Source of the DNA: Leptobrachium leishanense
Lineage: Eukaryota > Chordata > Amphibia > Anura > Megophryidae
DNA length: 64,000 nucleotides
Assembly (NCBI GenBank): GCA_009667805.1
Contig: CM019064.1
Coordinates: 385,206,049-385,270,048, forward strand
Reading direction: 5' to 3'
The translations under genes were made by a program, and so were the position numbers. Positions 1 to 12,700 of the stretch are shown piece after piece. Below the pieces are notes generated by a model. It saw only the letters and a list, made by a program, of their open reading frames with translations. It searched no databases and was not told the DNA's origin. The stretch's first letter is position 1. Every line of letters starts with the position of its first letter.

Positions 1-70
1 ACAGAAAAAGACAAGGGGGGCTTGCATAACTACAAAGCGTACAGTAAGAGTAAAATCAAAACCGCTTTAA

Positions 71-494
71 GGCTAGGGTCAGACGAACGCATTTTCGCGT
101 TGTCTGTGAAAAAGTGCGTTCGAACGAATGGACGCATTTTTTCACGGAGTACGCGATAGCGGTCATACGATGCGCATTTGCATCCGTGATTTTGTACGGA
201 TCATCAATAAAACACTTTGTGCATCTGGACGTTATGTTGGCCGGACATTAGCAGTGTCTGACATCTCCAATTCACGCACACACGCCGCTAGCGGGCGCAG
301 CGCACTCTGTACGTCAGTACTAGCAGTTAACGTTCTCGAAAAAATGCGTTCGTTTTCCACTTGCGTTGCGCAGCCGGACTTTTGTGCGACCGTACTTCGT
401 ATATTGGCCGTCATTGCCTGGCACTTGCTGCTAGTTCGGCCGTGATTAAGTGCGCCTGCACGCGCGTTCGCACTGCGCTCGTCTGACCCTAGCC
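71..494. mobile_element. TTAA-site MITE, GGCTAGGGTCAGAC family, copy 1
   Basis: Non-autonomous DNA element of 424 bp. Its ends are inverted (GGCTAGGGTCAGACGAACGC at the left, the complement GTCTGACCCTAGCC at the right) and it sits between two TTAA tetranucleotides at 67-70 and 495-498, which fits a TTAA target duplication. The interior is CpG-rich and full of short palindromes around GAAAAAATGCGTTCG. It has no coding capacity; the short ORFs here are frame accidents. Related copies lie at 33378, 47558, 60681 and 63386. A piggyBac-like or T2-like origin is inferred from the TTAA site only. Confidence 0.85.
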
Positions 495-498
495 TTAA

Positions 499-1500
499 TC
501 TTCAGAAAATGTCAAAGAAGCATAAACGTCCTCAGCTACGAAGATCTCAAGACATAGTCGTAGCAGAGAGCGGGGGGGGGGGAGGTGCGAGAAGCAAAAA
601 TCACGGCATTGAAAAACAAAAAAAAAATAAAAAGATAATTACAGCGGATAGTCATCAGGCAGGAAAAAACAATAGACTGCTCTCATCCAGTGTCCCGAAA
701 CAGCGGTCGCCGCGGGGCAGGCAAGGAAAGGCATCCCCGTAGTAGTGTGATCACAGCGGAGACAGCTCCATGAGGCCTAGGCACACTTCTCTTTCCTACT
801 ATGGGGCACACTCCGGCAGCAGGTATCACCTCCACCTCGGTCTGCGACGTATCTGGCAACACCTCCACTCCAACATGCGGCGGTGGGTTCGCGTGCGGCG
901 TCGCCGGTGTCCCATGCCCCTCTTCCCTGACTTCTGGGACCAGCTCACCTCCAGTTGCGTCCTCTGTTACCGCAGCAGGGAGGACCACCATCCGTCCAGG
1001 AGGCACCTCCGTCAGCTCCGGATGTTCAGTTAAGTCCTCCGAGTGTGGCTCGGGGTTACCTTCGCGGTAGTGAAATTTAACCCCGACTCACACTCGGGAA
1101 TACCACCAGAGAGGTTAAAATAAAGTTTGCATAGAGGTTTTTAATGTTCTAAGAACAGTTACAATACTGACTAATAGAGGCGCTATTACACACATGCTGA
1201 CTGCTGAGCTCTGCCTGCCTCCCCACGACTGACGAGGACAGTCAATCAATCCATGGGGAGCTCTGCCTCCCATGGGGGGCGTTTTTTTTTTTAAAAAAAT
1301 CCTTGAGACCAATGGAGCTTTCCCATTGGCTCAAGCTTTCAATTGCTCTCTGGAGGCACAAAAGAGTGTAGAACCAGGAAGCAAAGTCAGCTTGAGCTAC
1401 GCAATTAGTGTAGCATTCAAATTGCGTAGGCTAGGCTGGCTCAGTGCTGCTCCTGCTGTCTGTGTAGTGAATCACACACACACACAGCAGCCGGCAAACT
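499..1500. other. Unassigned interval, no gene seen
   Basis: No convincing coding region. It holds a short G run near 571, a GC-rich stretch at 740-1030, and an imperfect hairpin at 1038-1100 in which CCGAGTGTGGCTCGGGGTT pairs with AACCCCGACTCACACTCGG. From about 1115 the sequence becomes ordinary AT-rich intergenic DNA with a short CA repeat near 1480. Confidence 0.5.
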
Positions 1501-1502
1501 GA

Positions 1503-1915
1503 AAGTAACTGACAGTAAGAAATATTTGGGAATATTCCCCATCTATTTCTTACTGTAATAACATTTCTGGCAGGCATATGGCGCCATCTACTGGCCAATA
1601 GGAGTTCTTGCAGTTAGAACTGCAGCCTGTGGTTCCATGTATTGGCTGGCTAATGCCTGATAAATCAAAGTATTCCCAAACCAATTTGCCGATTTCAAGC
1701 AGTTTTAGCAAATTGGGCATTATGCTCACAGAGCTAAATCTGTCTGGAGCCCAAAAGCAAAAGAAAATTATTTGCAATAAAAAAAATTTCAATTGCAATC
1801 ATACAGCACAGTCCCAGATCACATTAACACAATCTTGGGCAGCTGTGCCTGCTACGGCAGTGAAATTATGGTTCTTTCTGGTTAGGCCCCCATCGGCGAT
1901 TCCAGTTCACCGACC
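1503..1915. repeat. Dispersed repeat, pair of 48858-49311
   Basis: Starts with a palindromic head around CAGTAAGAAATATTTGGGAA and its complement CTATTTCTTACTG near 1514-1556, followed by a segment on gcgccatctactggcc and a tail with CAATCTTGGGCAGCTGTG. The same order of motifs is found at 48940-49300, so this is one copy of a dispersed family. No coding region. Confidence 0.6.
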
Positions 1916-2204
1916 CTGAGGTGAATTCACTACAGGCAGGGCTGGACTGGCACAAAAAAAACAAACCGAAAGGCCCTGTACCATTCAGACCAGCCCACTC
2001 TGATTATGCAAACATGCAGGGCCGGATTAAGATCTGTATGGGCCTAGAGATAAAGATTTGTTTGGATTTTTTGGCATTTACTGAAATAAAAACATATTTT
2101 ATTTTAAATTGCACGTAATTTTGGTGCTTTGAAAAAGTCTCAGATTCTCCTAATAGAGAATGAATCAATAAAAACGTGTCTAAATAATTGAAAAAGGTCC
2201 TTTA

Positions 2205-2550
2205 ACCCCTTCGCTGCGGATGACGTGTGTGGAACATCATTGACTCCCGCTATATGCGGAGGACGTTCCCCCACGTCATCCGCAAGCAGAAACCCCGGCG
2301 GAGATACTCACCTCTCTGTCTGGGGTCACGCGGCGTTCTGGCTTCAGCGTCCTCAGACGCTGAAGTTAAGCGCCTCCCGTCGTTAAAGACGTCATCGCGC
2401 CATTTCCAGGCATTTTAACTTTTTGTTATTTTATATTTATAATTTTTATTTTGTAATATGTCATCACACAAGCAAGCAACCTTATGCTTGCTTGTGTGAT
2501 GACATATTACAAAATAAAAATTGTAAATATAAAATAAAAAAAAAGTTAAA
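2205..2550. repeat. MITE with a long perfect-like hairpin
   Basis: A CpG-rich head beginning TTAACCCCTTCGCTGCGG is followed by a hairpin at about 2410-2549. Each arm is about 65 nt and runs from an AT-rich base (ttttattttgtaatatgtca) up to AAGCAAGCA/TGCTTGCTT around a small loop near 2480. Almost every base of the arm pairs. This is a fold-back MITE structure; a small-RNA precursor is possible but not shown. Confidence 0.7.
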
Positions 2551-2594
2551 ATGATAATATTTTTTAACATTGAATCCAACAGGAATCACCTGTT

Positions 2595-2791
2595 TAACCC
2601 TTTCCCACCACAGGGCGTACTAGTACGCCCTGTTGACTTCAATGGGCCTCCTCGGCCCCACCCAGCAGTTGGCGCCTGCCCCACTCAGGTTGTATCCCTG
2701 CAACCAATAACGCGCATTAGCGGCTAGACGGGCCATACCATCATTAATGCCCTCGGGCCAGGCACAACCCATCCGGCTGTAAAGGGGTTAA
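2595..2791. mobile_element. Short TTAACCC MITE
   Basis: Inverted ends TTAACCCTTTCCCACCAC at the left and CTGTAAAGGGGTTAA at the right bound about 197 bp. An internal palindrome, GGGCGTACTAGTACGCCC, lies near 2614. No coding capacity. Related TTAACCCC-ended fragments lie at 2205, 13763 and 24418, and inside the PLE near 59030. Confidence 0.65.
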
Positions 2792-2875
2792 AACTGTTGA
2801 ACTGAATCACCAAAAATTAGGGCATTTCCGACACTTTGGTTCAGTTTGACATTCTCTGAATAAATTAACCATTAA

Positions 2876-2975
2876 CCGTCATCCCTGTAATAGCACAATC
2901 GAGCGAAAACCTTGTGAGTCCTGAGCGGGCCATTAATGCCGTTGCACGTCAGGACCCTCACAAAACCTTTTTCTT
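2876..2975 (+). repeat. Fragment of the 62.1-kb repeat family
   Basis: The order 'ctgtaatagcacaa', 'aaaccttg', 'cctgagcgggcc', 'tgccgttgc' and 'caggaccctcacaaa' follows 62468-62567 closely, in the same orientation. It is the tail end of the element annotated at 62108-62560; the part that carries its ribozyme-like fold is missing here. Confidence 0.65.
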
Positions 2976-3155
2976 ACTTCTCAAGGGACAATTTCGCCAA
3001 ATTGAGGTGATCTGCACCATATGTCATTGTCAATTTGCCAGTATTTGGTGAATTGACAGCTTTCTGAAAGAGGAACTGCACCGAAATTGCAGTGAAATTC
3101 AACGTTTCGGTGCAAACCGGTGACAAGTTTGTCGTTTATCGAATAACCCTTTAAG
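2976..3155. repeat. Eroded fragment of the CAGGGTTATTC family
   Basis: Contains degenerate forms of the family's subterminal inverted segment (ttcgccaaattgaggtg ... caatttgccagtatttggtgaattg) and ends in TCGAATAACCCTTTAAG, a mutated right terminus. No gene. Confidence 0.45.
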
Positions 3156-3719
3156 ATGCATAGGTCTGATTTGAAGAATCCCTCAAATGTTGGAAATGAA
3201 CCCTACTTTTCTTATAGAAAACAGACAATGTATTGAAAATGTATGGAAATATATGTAATATAAAAAGAAACAGACAAAAAACAAAAAAACTATTAACCTT
3301 AAAGTGCTCAGAGTGACGCGTCAGTGAAAGTCCTTCATAGTAATGTCTGAGGCCCACCATGAAAGGTGGCCAGAGTGCATAGCCTATTAAATCCTACATA
3401 ACAGGGTTTAAAGTAGGGTTCCCACCCGTACGGTTTTGACCTGTACTGTCTAGGTTTCGAGTCATGTGTACGCAGTACGGGTTTCAGATTCCCTGCCACC
3501 AGTGGTGTAGTTAGGTTTTGTGCTGCCCTAGGCCTGAGTAAACTCGTGCACCCCCCAATTTAAATTTGAGGCACCCCTTCCTGTCAAGGGCACACCTCTT
3601 TCTGGTTAATCCCCACCCTTCCTCTTTAAGCTCCGCCTTTTCCTCTCTTTATATTAAAAGTGGATACCAAGTGCCTACTTGTATATTTTGTATACCATTT
3701 GAAATGTATCTAAAATTAT

Positions 3720-4126
3720 GAAATGTTTAAATTCAAGCATTTTTACAAAGAACAGCCACGCATGTCAAGTATACCACAATACAAAAAGACAGTGGCTCGA
3801 TCCTCATTTTCCTACAGAGCACCACAATTATGGAATAACCTCCCAGACACCATCAAATCTTCCACCAGTCTTAAGTCACTCAAGAGCTCCTTACTAACAT
3901 ACCTCAATACAGAATGCACCTGTATACATGTAACATAATGACTATTTTTCTACATATTTATTTTCTGTTAATCTGTATATGTGTTGTTTTCTTAATATCT
4001 TGCATTGTATTACTTTGTATTTCTGTAACTGTAACACTTCAATGTTCTTGAACCCAGGACATACTTGAAAACGAGAGAAATCTCAATGTATCCTTCCTGG
4101 TAAAATCCTTTATAAATAAATAAATA
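3720..4126 (+). mobile_element. L2/CR1-like LINE 3' end, coding tail plus 3' UTR
   Basis: An open stretch (3723-3935) encodes the C-terminal tail of the LINE ORF2 (SSFSYRAPQLWNNLPDTIKS), which matches the tail of the longer copy at 25005-26075. A 3' UTR follows with the family signature cttgaacccaggacatac and ends in an AAATAAATAA repeat. It is 5'-truncated. The same 3' end recurs at 6345, 11350, 23240 and 26000, and in the SINE at 34607. Confidence 0.8.
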
Positions 4127-4129
4127 CTG

Positions 4130-4630
4130 GATCACAGCCGCTCTAATTGGTTGAACATTAAAATCCACAGAAACGTGCACTGCATATGAGCGTATCACAG
4201 AGCTGCACAGCAATAAAACCCACAGAAATGGGCACTGTGTATGAGCATATCAGAGCTGCACAGCAATAAAACCCACAGAAATGTGCACTGTGTATGAGCA
4301 TATCAGAACTGCACAGCAATAAAACTCACAGTAATGTGCAGTGTGTATGAGCATATCCCAGAGCTCCAGGGCAATAAAACTCCCAGTAATATGCAGTGTG
4401 TATCACAGAATCCACAGCAATAAAACTCCCAGCAATGCAATGTGCGGTGTGTGTCAGCGTATCAGAATTCACAGCAATAAAACTCAGAGCAATGCAATGT
4501 GTGGTGTGTGTCAGCGTATCAGAATCCACAGCAATAAAACTCCCAACAATGCAATGTGCGGTGTGTATGAGTGCGTCAGAATCCACTGCAATAAAACTCC
4601 TAGCAAACCGAGTGTATACGAGCACACAGC
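4130..4630. repeat. ~62-bp tandem array
   Basis: Seven or eight diverged units with the core CAGCAATAAAACTCCCAGCA followed by ATGTGCnnTGTGTATGAGC. ORFs on both strands are by-products of the periodicity. A related unit appears in reverse orientation inside another hAT element (52625-52700). Confidence 0.75.
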
Positions 4631-5399
4631 AATTATTTATTCTATATTTACCAGCCTCCGTCCGCGGTAGGACTGTGTGCACAGTCAGCAGGGACTGTGT
4701 ACGGACTCAGCTGGAGGTCCCTCTAGGCCACGTGAGGATCGCGGCTGTGCCTGTGCGTGGAGCCATCTTGTCAGCAGTGGAGTGCCACTGCCAGAGAGTG
4801 CACCGTGGCTTTGATTCCCTTCCCGGTGGGTGTTCAGTCCAGAATAGAGTGAGAGTCCGTGTTAACGAAAGGGGCGGGCAGCTGCGTGCATGCGTGTCAC
4901 GTGGTTCAGCCAGTCAGGTGGTACTGAGACTCAGTACCACCTGTCTGGCCGGACCACGTGACCTGCACGCACACAGCCTCACCAGGAGCCAGGCAGCTCA
5001 ATGACAAATTTATATCACTGCAGTGCTAGTTAAGGAAAGGTCCACTTTAAACAGCAGTAAGCAGACAGGACTTCATATTCTGCTGATAACCCCCCCTTTA
5101 CCTGCCGTTTACTGTCATCTTCTCTCTCTGCACACAAACCACATCCCCCTCCCCTGTCCTAGAGCTGCTGTGGGGCAGGGGAGGAGCTATGGAGGGAGGA
5201 GAGGGGGATTTTTATTCTATTCGTTTTTATTCCGTATGCAAACGCCCTGCTCCGTTGCTTGTTGTTTGAGAACACAGCTCAAAGCTGACACACAGTGACA
5301 GTGGAACCTCCTAGTACCCCCTAATGACACCCCGATAATCACTGGTAATGGGGCGGCCCGCCTTCTGCCACTCCCCTAAGTACACCACTGCTCTGTGAT

Positions 5400-5925
5400 A
5401 TGCTCACACACAAGTTTGGCAAACTGCCAGCAAGTACGGTGCTGTTTGAAGACAGTGCAAATCCCCATAGAGAAGTAATGGTTAATCTATTCAGAGAAGA
5501 CCAAACAGCAGAGAAATGTCAGTGAAATGCCCTGATGTTCGGTGGTTTCAATCAGCAGGTTTATTCAGGTGAACCCCATAGGTTTCAATGTTAAAAATAT
5601 TCCCGTTTTTATGCAATATCTAATAAACCATTTATTATTTTAATCTGCAGTAAAAAGTCTTTATTTATTGATTTTTTTTTAGTACCTTTTAGTCATTTTT
5701 CAGATTTTTTTTGGGCAAAATTCCCCCCCCTTTTTTTAATAGCAGTTTTTCTTTTTTCTGTAACAGAACTTTTTATTATCAATCATAGGATCTAATATGT
5801 AAATTCCAGACATTTTCGTTCAGTAGTTCTTTTGAAAACAGCAGGCCACGGGTTTGCGGTGGCAGCATTCAGCGGCCGACTCCATGCACTTTGGGGACCC
5901 TGCGGTGAATGGTGAATGTATCCTT
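5400..5925. repeat. Internal part of a CAGGGTTATTC-family element
   Basis: Carries the family's landmarks in order: the AACTGCCAGCAAGTACGGTG block, the 'cagtgaaatgccctgatgttcggtggtttcaatc' block, 'caatgttaaaaatattcccg', and poly-T stretches. Full copies at 45789 and 59166 show the same order. Neither terminus is present here; it lies inside the hAT composite. Confidence 0.65.
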
Positions 5926-6344
5926 CCTGGTAAAATACTTTGCAAAAGTAAAAAAAAATTAAAAAAAATTTTGGGGTGGGGCCACCCGGTGTGGGCCGCC
6001 GCCCCCTGGAAAGTGCCGCCCTAGGCCTACGCCTAGTCGGCCTAGGCCAAAATACACCACTGCCTGCCACCCGTACACATGACTCGGTTGGGACACATGA
6101 CTGCCTTCCACGTGTTTGCCGCGATCCTCTGGACCGAGCGGCTATTAGCAGCTGCACAGTGGGAGAGGTTTGTGCTGCCCCTTGAGTAATCACTTGCGCT
6201 GACTGTGTGCGAGTGAGAGAAGGAAGCTCCACCCGGTAAGTATAGCTGTGGGCCAGTTCCCCCTCCTCTTCTACCTGGCTGTGCAGCATCCGAGTGTCTC
6301 CCGTCCCCTCCGTGGTGGCCCCTCTCCCCCCATCCCAGCAGCAG

Positions 6345-6741
6345 CTCCTCTCTTGATATTATTTATTTATAAAGAATTTTACCAGGAAGGATACATTGAG
6401 ATTTCTCTCGTTTTCAAGTATGTCCTGGGTTCAAGAACATAGAGTGGTTACAGAAATAAAAAAATAATAAAATGCAAGATATTAACACAAAAGCAAATAT
6501 ACAGATTAACAGAAAAATAAATATGTAGGAAATAAAGTCATTATGTTACATGTTTACAGGTGCATTCCGTATTGAGGTATGTTAATAGGGAACTCTTAAG
6601 GTACTTTAGACTGGGGGAAGATTTGATGGCGTCTGGGAGGTTATTCCATATTTGCGGTGTTCTGTAGGAAAATGAGAATCGAGCCACTTTCTTTTATATT
6701 GCGGTTTTGCATGTAAGGTGCTGGTCCTGGATCTGAGGTTA
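6345..6741 (-). mobile_element. L2/CR1-like LINE 3' end, left part, interrupted by Tc1
   Basis: Reverse-strand copy of the LINE tail with ACCAGGAAGGATACATTGAG and the reverse complement of the terminal coding segment. It stops at 6741 in 'ggatctgaggttata' where a Tc1 element begins, and resumes at 8353 with 'ggatgagggaactgctgg', running to about 8480. The uninterrupted junction exists at about 23600-23625, so the empty site is visible within this window. Confidence 0.85.
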
Positions 6742-6743
6742 TA

Positions 6744-8350
<1,607 letters not shown>

Positions 8351-8352
8351 TA

Positions 8353-8480
8353 GGATGAGGGAACTGCTGGGGCAATCAGCCTATTCAGGTAGGGTGGTAG
8401 CTTCCCAGAAAAGCTCTTAAACACCAGGTTGGAAAGGTGAAGGGTGCGTCTAGATTCCAGCGATGGCCAGTATACAGGAA
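8353..8480 (-). mobile_element. L2/CR1-like LINE tail, right part after the Tc1
   Basis: Continues the LINE copy of 6345-6741 on the far side of the Tc1. The minus strand reads WPSLESRRTLHLSNLVFKSF and KLPPYLNRLI, the same peptide as in the long copy at 25570-25660. Confidence 0.85.
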
Positions 8481-8510
8481 TAGAACTTGTAAAGGGAGGC
8501 TCTAGCTGTT

Positions 8511-9500
8511 TACAGTGTACATACCAGTCTGCCATGCACAATGCCAGTCTGCCAGCCATATTACCAGTCTGCCATGCACAATACCAGTCTGCCATGCACA
8601 ATACCAGTCTGCCAGCCATATTACCAGTCTGCCATGCACAATACCAGTCTGCCAGCCATATTACCAGTCAGCCATGCACGATACCAGTCTGCCTGCCATA
8701 TTACCAGTCTGCCTGCCATATTACCAGTCTGACATGCACAATACCAGTCTGCTAGCCATATTACCAGTCTGCCATGCATAATACCAGTCTGCCAGCCATA
8801 TTACCAGTCTGCCATGCATAATACCAGTGTGCCAGCCATAATACCAGTGTGCCAGCCATATTAACAGTCTGCCATGCACAATACCAGTCTGCCAGCTATA
8901 CCAGTCTGCCAGCCATAATACCAGTCTGCCATGCACAATACCAGTCTGCCAGCCATATTACCAGTCTGCCATGCATAATACCAGTCTGCCAGCCATATTA
9001 CCAGTCTGCCATGCATAATACCAGTCTGTCAGCCATATCACCAGTCTGCCATGCATAATACTAGTCTGTCAGCCATATTACCAGTCTGCCATGCATAATA
9101 CCAGTGTGCCAGCCATATTACCAGTCTGCCATGCTTAACACCAGTGTGCCAGCCATATTACCAGTCTGCCATGCATAATACCAGTGTGCCAGTCATATTA
9201 CCAGTCTGCCATGCATAATACCAGTCTGCCAGCCATATTACCAGTCTGCCATGCTTAATACCAGTATGCCAGCCATATTACCAGTCTGCCATTCTTAATA
9301 CCAGTGTGCCAGCCATATTACCAGTGTGCCATGCATAATACCAGTGTGCCAGCCATATTACCAGTCTGCCATGCTTAATACCAGTGTGCCAGTCATATTA
9401 CCAGTCTGCCATTCTTAATACCAGTGTGCCAGCCATATTACCAGTGTGTCATGCATAATACCAGTGTGTCATACATAATACCAGTGTGCCTAAATACCAG
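8511..9500. repeat. 20/40-bp minisatellite
   Basis: About 1 kb of alternating ~20-bp units, ACCAGTCTGCCATGCACAAT and ACCAGTCTGCCAGCCATATT, which form a ~40-bp dimer. Later units change CTG to GTG and CACAAT to CATAAT in blocks, so the array expanded in patches. It abuts the LINE tail at 8480. All six frames give repetitive ORFs with no biological meaning. Confidence 0.95.
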
Positions 9501-10130
9501 CCTGACATGCCATGCATACCACGTGTCATTATATATATGCATAAAGTAAATATACGCATAATGTATACGCTACAAAAAAAATGGCCACCCAAGCCCAAAA
9601 CTAGAATGTTCGGGTTTGGCTTGAAGAAAAGGTGGCAACCCGAGTTTAAAGGGTGTTGAGATATTGTTAAAAGTGCTTTCACAGAGGTGTAACATGCAGG
9701 TGTATTGAATTGTCCATAACAGAAGTGTAAAAAGTTTTTTCCCCATGCCTTCCTCCTGGATAGGAAGCAGCAGCTGCAGTTACAGTGTAACCCATTAACG
9801 CTGGGGCAGCATGTCAGGGTTCACCGTGCAGAGTTGCAGATTCGAGCCCAGTGTGTGGTTACAAAAATGGAGTGACAGATATATAGGGTTCAAGAAATAA
9901 AAAGGTTGATTTATGCAAGGTTTTTTTAACAGTGGAAACCAAAAGGGGGACACTGAATAAATAATAGCAGTATTGGAGATGGCTGGGCGAGACAGGAAAA
10001 GGACTATTAGATAAGACGAGGTATGTGGCTAGGCAAGATAGAAAAGGAACTAATATATATATATACACACAAATGCAGGACAAGACACACTAAGCAGACT
10101 GGACAGGAAAGGGTGGACAGGACACACTTA
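9501..10130. other. Unassigned interval, no gene seen
   Basis: Ordinary sequence with short AT-rich tracts (near 9530 and 10055) and a few poly-T runs. I see no exon-like segment, RNA gene or complete element. Confidence 0.5.
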
Positions 10131-10577
10131 GGCCCGTGTCAGACGAACGCAGTGATCACGTCCGTGTTGCCGCACAGTTTAACGTCCGTCGTAGCATAGA
10201 TTCATGAGCAATAGAGAGCCACACACGAAGTGCGTCCGCACTGAACTGCGCACGCACAACGTACGTGGCAAACGGACGCAAGTTAGGCAAGAACGTAAAA
10301 CCGCTAGAACGGACGCGCAGAGTCCGCGTAGCGTTGTGTGTGTGATGGAACTAAGTCAGACAGACCGCATTTGCAACGTCCAGCACCTTGACGCACAAAA
10401 TGGCTTTTCATATCACGTATAAATTTTTAGCATTTTTCATATTAGTTTTATTTCCCATAGTTCCCTTTTTTTCCAACGTCTGTCAAGAAAAACGGATTGT
10501 GTGGTGTCTGCAGTATCTTCCGTCAGTACGTCCATCCGTTGTGCACGGATGCACAGTGCGCTCAGAATGCGCCCGCC
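10131..10577. mobile_element. Possible diverged TTAA MITE of the GGCTAGGG type
   Basis: The left end GGCCCGTGTCAGACGAACGC follows CTTA and resembles the GGCTAGGGTCAGACGAACGC terminus. The interior is similarly CpG-rich, and a GCGCCCGCCTAAG terminus is a weak candidate for the right end. The inverted repeat is poor, so membership is tentative. Confidence 0.4.
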
Positions 10578-10867
10578 TAAGCAGATTGGACACACTATAC
10601 TGAATATAAAACAGAACACTTTAACAAGAGACGGAGGGGCAGTGTCACGTACCTCTAGCACCCAGCAGCCTTCTCCACACTGCTCGCTTGCCGAGCGCCA
10701 GATAAAATGCACGCCGGCCCCGATCACGTGATGCCCGGAGGGGCGGGGCACATTAGGAAAGCACGTGATAAGGTATATAAGCCCTTCAGTTAGCCCAGAC
10801 CAGCGCGCTGTTGTGTTCTCGCACTCCCACAGTGCTCCCAAGTGTTTCTTATTGTATTGATTGATTT

Positions 10868-10965
10868 GTGTTTAGACCTCTGGCTTTGGAAATCAACTAC
10901 TCCTGTGTTTAGACCTCTGCCAAAGCCAGAGGTCTAAACACAAGAGTAGTCGATTTACAAAGCCA
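10868..10965. repeat. Imperfect palindrome
   Basis: GTGTTTAGACCTCTGGCTTT occurs at about 10868, partly again at about 10907, and in reverse complement (AAAGCCAGAGGTCTAAACAC) at about 10923-10942. The order of direct and inverted segments gives nested alternative hairpins. No coding region. Confidence 0.7.
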
Positions 10966-11349
10966 AATTTCTACTCCAGTGTTTTGTTCCCTGGTTCTAC
11001 ACTATTTTGTATACAGATATCTGGCATCTGGTTGCTGCAATATATATATATATATATATGTATACACTGGATGCAAGGTTCGATTGTCCCATTTTTATTC
11101 AAATCATAAACGCAGCAGGGTACAGCAGCTCATCAAAATAAACAAAAACATCAAAATAAACATCTACTCCGTCTATGGAGCCTAACTAAAAATAGGATTT
11201 CTACCTCACAAATACTGGCCAGCTAAGCTGGTTCCCAGTCAAATAAACAGCGTACCTTTTTAGCACATAAAGTTCAGGAGTTCCTCTCCTCACTTGCGCC
11301 AGCACACAGACTGTACATACAACAGCTCTCTCTCTCTCTCTTTGTCTGT

Positions 11350-11490
11350 CGGTCTTATTTATTTATTTATAAAGTATTTTGCCAGGAAGGGTACATTGAG
11401 ATTTCTCTCGTTTTCAAGTATGTCCTGGGTTCAAGAACATTGAATGGTTACAGAAATACAAAATAGTAAAATGCAAGATATTAAGTGTCT
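11350..11490 (-). mobile_element. L2/CR1-like LINE 3' end fragment
   Basis: TTATTTATTTATAAAGTATT followed by the family signature ACATTGAGATTTCTCTCG and ATGTCCTGGGTTCAAGAAC, in reverse orientation. It holds only the last ~140 bp of the 3' UTR. Confidence 0.85.
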
Positions 11491-11649
11491 CTTCTGGAAC
11501 CACACCCATACCTATATGGGCAGGGCTGTCTTAATTAGGCCTTGGTTCAGAATTAACCCTTTTGTGGAAAAATAGCATTCCCCAGACGCCTAATATACAT
11601 GTGGTTTACAACCCTGCCCCTCACCCTGTCACAATATATATATATATTA

Positions 11650-12700
11650 TATACAGATATCTGGCATCTGGTTGCTACAAATTTATATATATACATACTT
11701 TATTCTTGTCTCAGTCTGTTCTCTTATTTAGTCTCTATTAACCGACCACTATAAGGATCGGAAAATTAGGGCAACCCTGCGTACAGGGATCATATACATA
11801 TATCCGTGGGGAATCCGTGACAGGCAGCATATGAAGAGAGCTGACTAAACAGAAATCAGGAGGCACAGATGAACTAAACAACACACTTAATAAAATAGAG
11901 CAAGGAGAGGGTGGAGGACCAGGAGACACAGAGAGCAGAGGTTTAAACAAAATATCCAGGCATGGTATCAGAAAGGGGCAAATCTGGTAGAATGGCCAGA
12001 GATCATGCATGGGTCGTGGCAGGCAGCTGGCAGAGGGGTGATTCATGTCCATAGCAGGGTTTATACAAGGTTACACTGGAACAACAACAAAGGAGGGTCA
12101 CAGTGGGAGTCCAGAACAATGGGGGGGGGGGGTCACAGTGGGAGTCCAGACCAGAGATGTGCTTAGAAGGCTGGTCAGGATGCAATGAATGACTTCCCAG
12201 CAGAAGCAAAGACCTGAGAGTGTGGTATGGTTTTATAGGCAATCCAGGCCCAGCCCACACCTGAGGCTGGAGAGGAGAGGGGAAACCTGGTATGGATTCC
12301 TGGGTGCCTGGGACACCAAACCAGGCAAAGGTAAAGTCTGGGCCAGGGGCAACATGGAAAGGCGGCGCGGCACCTTATCTAGTCTTACGTCCTCGCCGAC
12401 TGCGAGGGCTATGACTTAGCATGGGAGGCAGGTGGGCCTGAATGATGCAAGACTGCATAGCATGCCCGTGCCTCTCCGGAAACTCCTGACACGCCTCCCT
12501 TCCCTGTGGCCAATCACTGCAATTGGCTGCAGGCGGGGCTTCCTGAACTCGATAAGCCCACCTGCAGCCAATTGCAGCAATCGGTCGCCGGCATGGGACA
12601 GAGGAGTAGCCGGAGAGCCGCGGGTTGAGATATGCTGTCCCTTGGCTTTCTGGCACACCCGCCACCGCCGCAATGGTATAGCACACCCGGCAGCATTAAG
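11650..12700 (-). other. Repeat-like transcribed-element debris, unclassified
   Basis: Minus-strand reading is rich in CTG/CCT with tandem-like phrases such as GGACTCCCACTGTGACC (twice, 12090-12155). Similar phrasing is seen in the 17.3-kb, 22.5-kb and 62.6-kb regions, which suggests leader sequence of an LTR-type or other retroelement. There is also a small inverted repeat around GGCTGCAGGCGGGCTT / CACCTGCAGCCAATTGCAG at 12526-12580. No motif identifies a protein. Confidence 0.3.

Larger units (their letters stand above)
3500..6062. mobile_element. hAT-type composite element with 8-bp TSD CCTGCCAC
   Basis: Left end CAGTGGTGTAGTTAGG and right end complement TACACCACTG bound 2,563 bp. The eight bases CCTGCCAC occur directly before (3492-3499) and directly after (6063-6070), an exact 8-bp target duplication as expected for the hAT superfamily. 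There is no transposase, so it is non-autonomous. Inside are a LINE 3' end (3720-4126), a ~62-bp tandem array (4130-4630), a palindrome at GGTACTGAGACTCAGTACC near 4919, and a second internal copy of the right terminus ending near 5391. That second terminus suggests nesting of, or recombination between, two related copies. Confidence 0.85.

Noticed and set aside
8511..9500. CRISPR-like array of ~20-bp repeats
   Set aside because: There are no unique spacers; the repeat is contiguous, and the DNA is eukaryotic.
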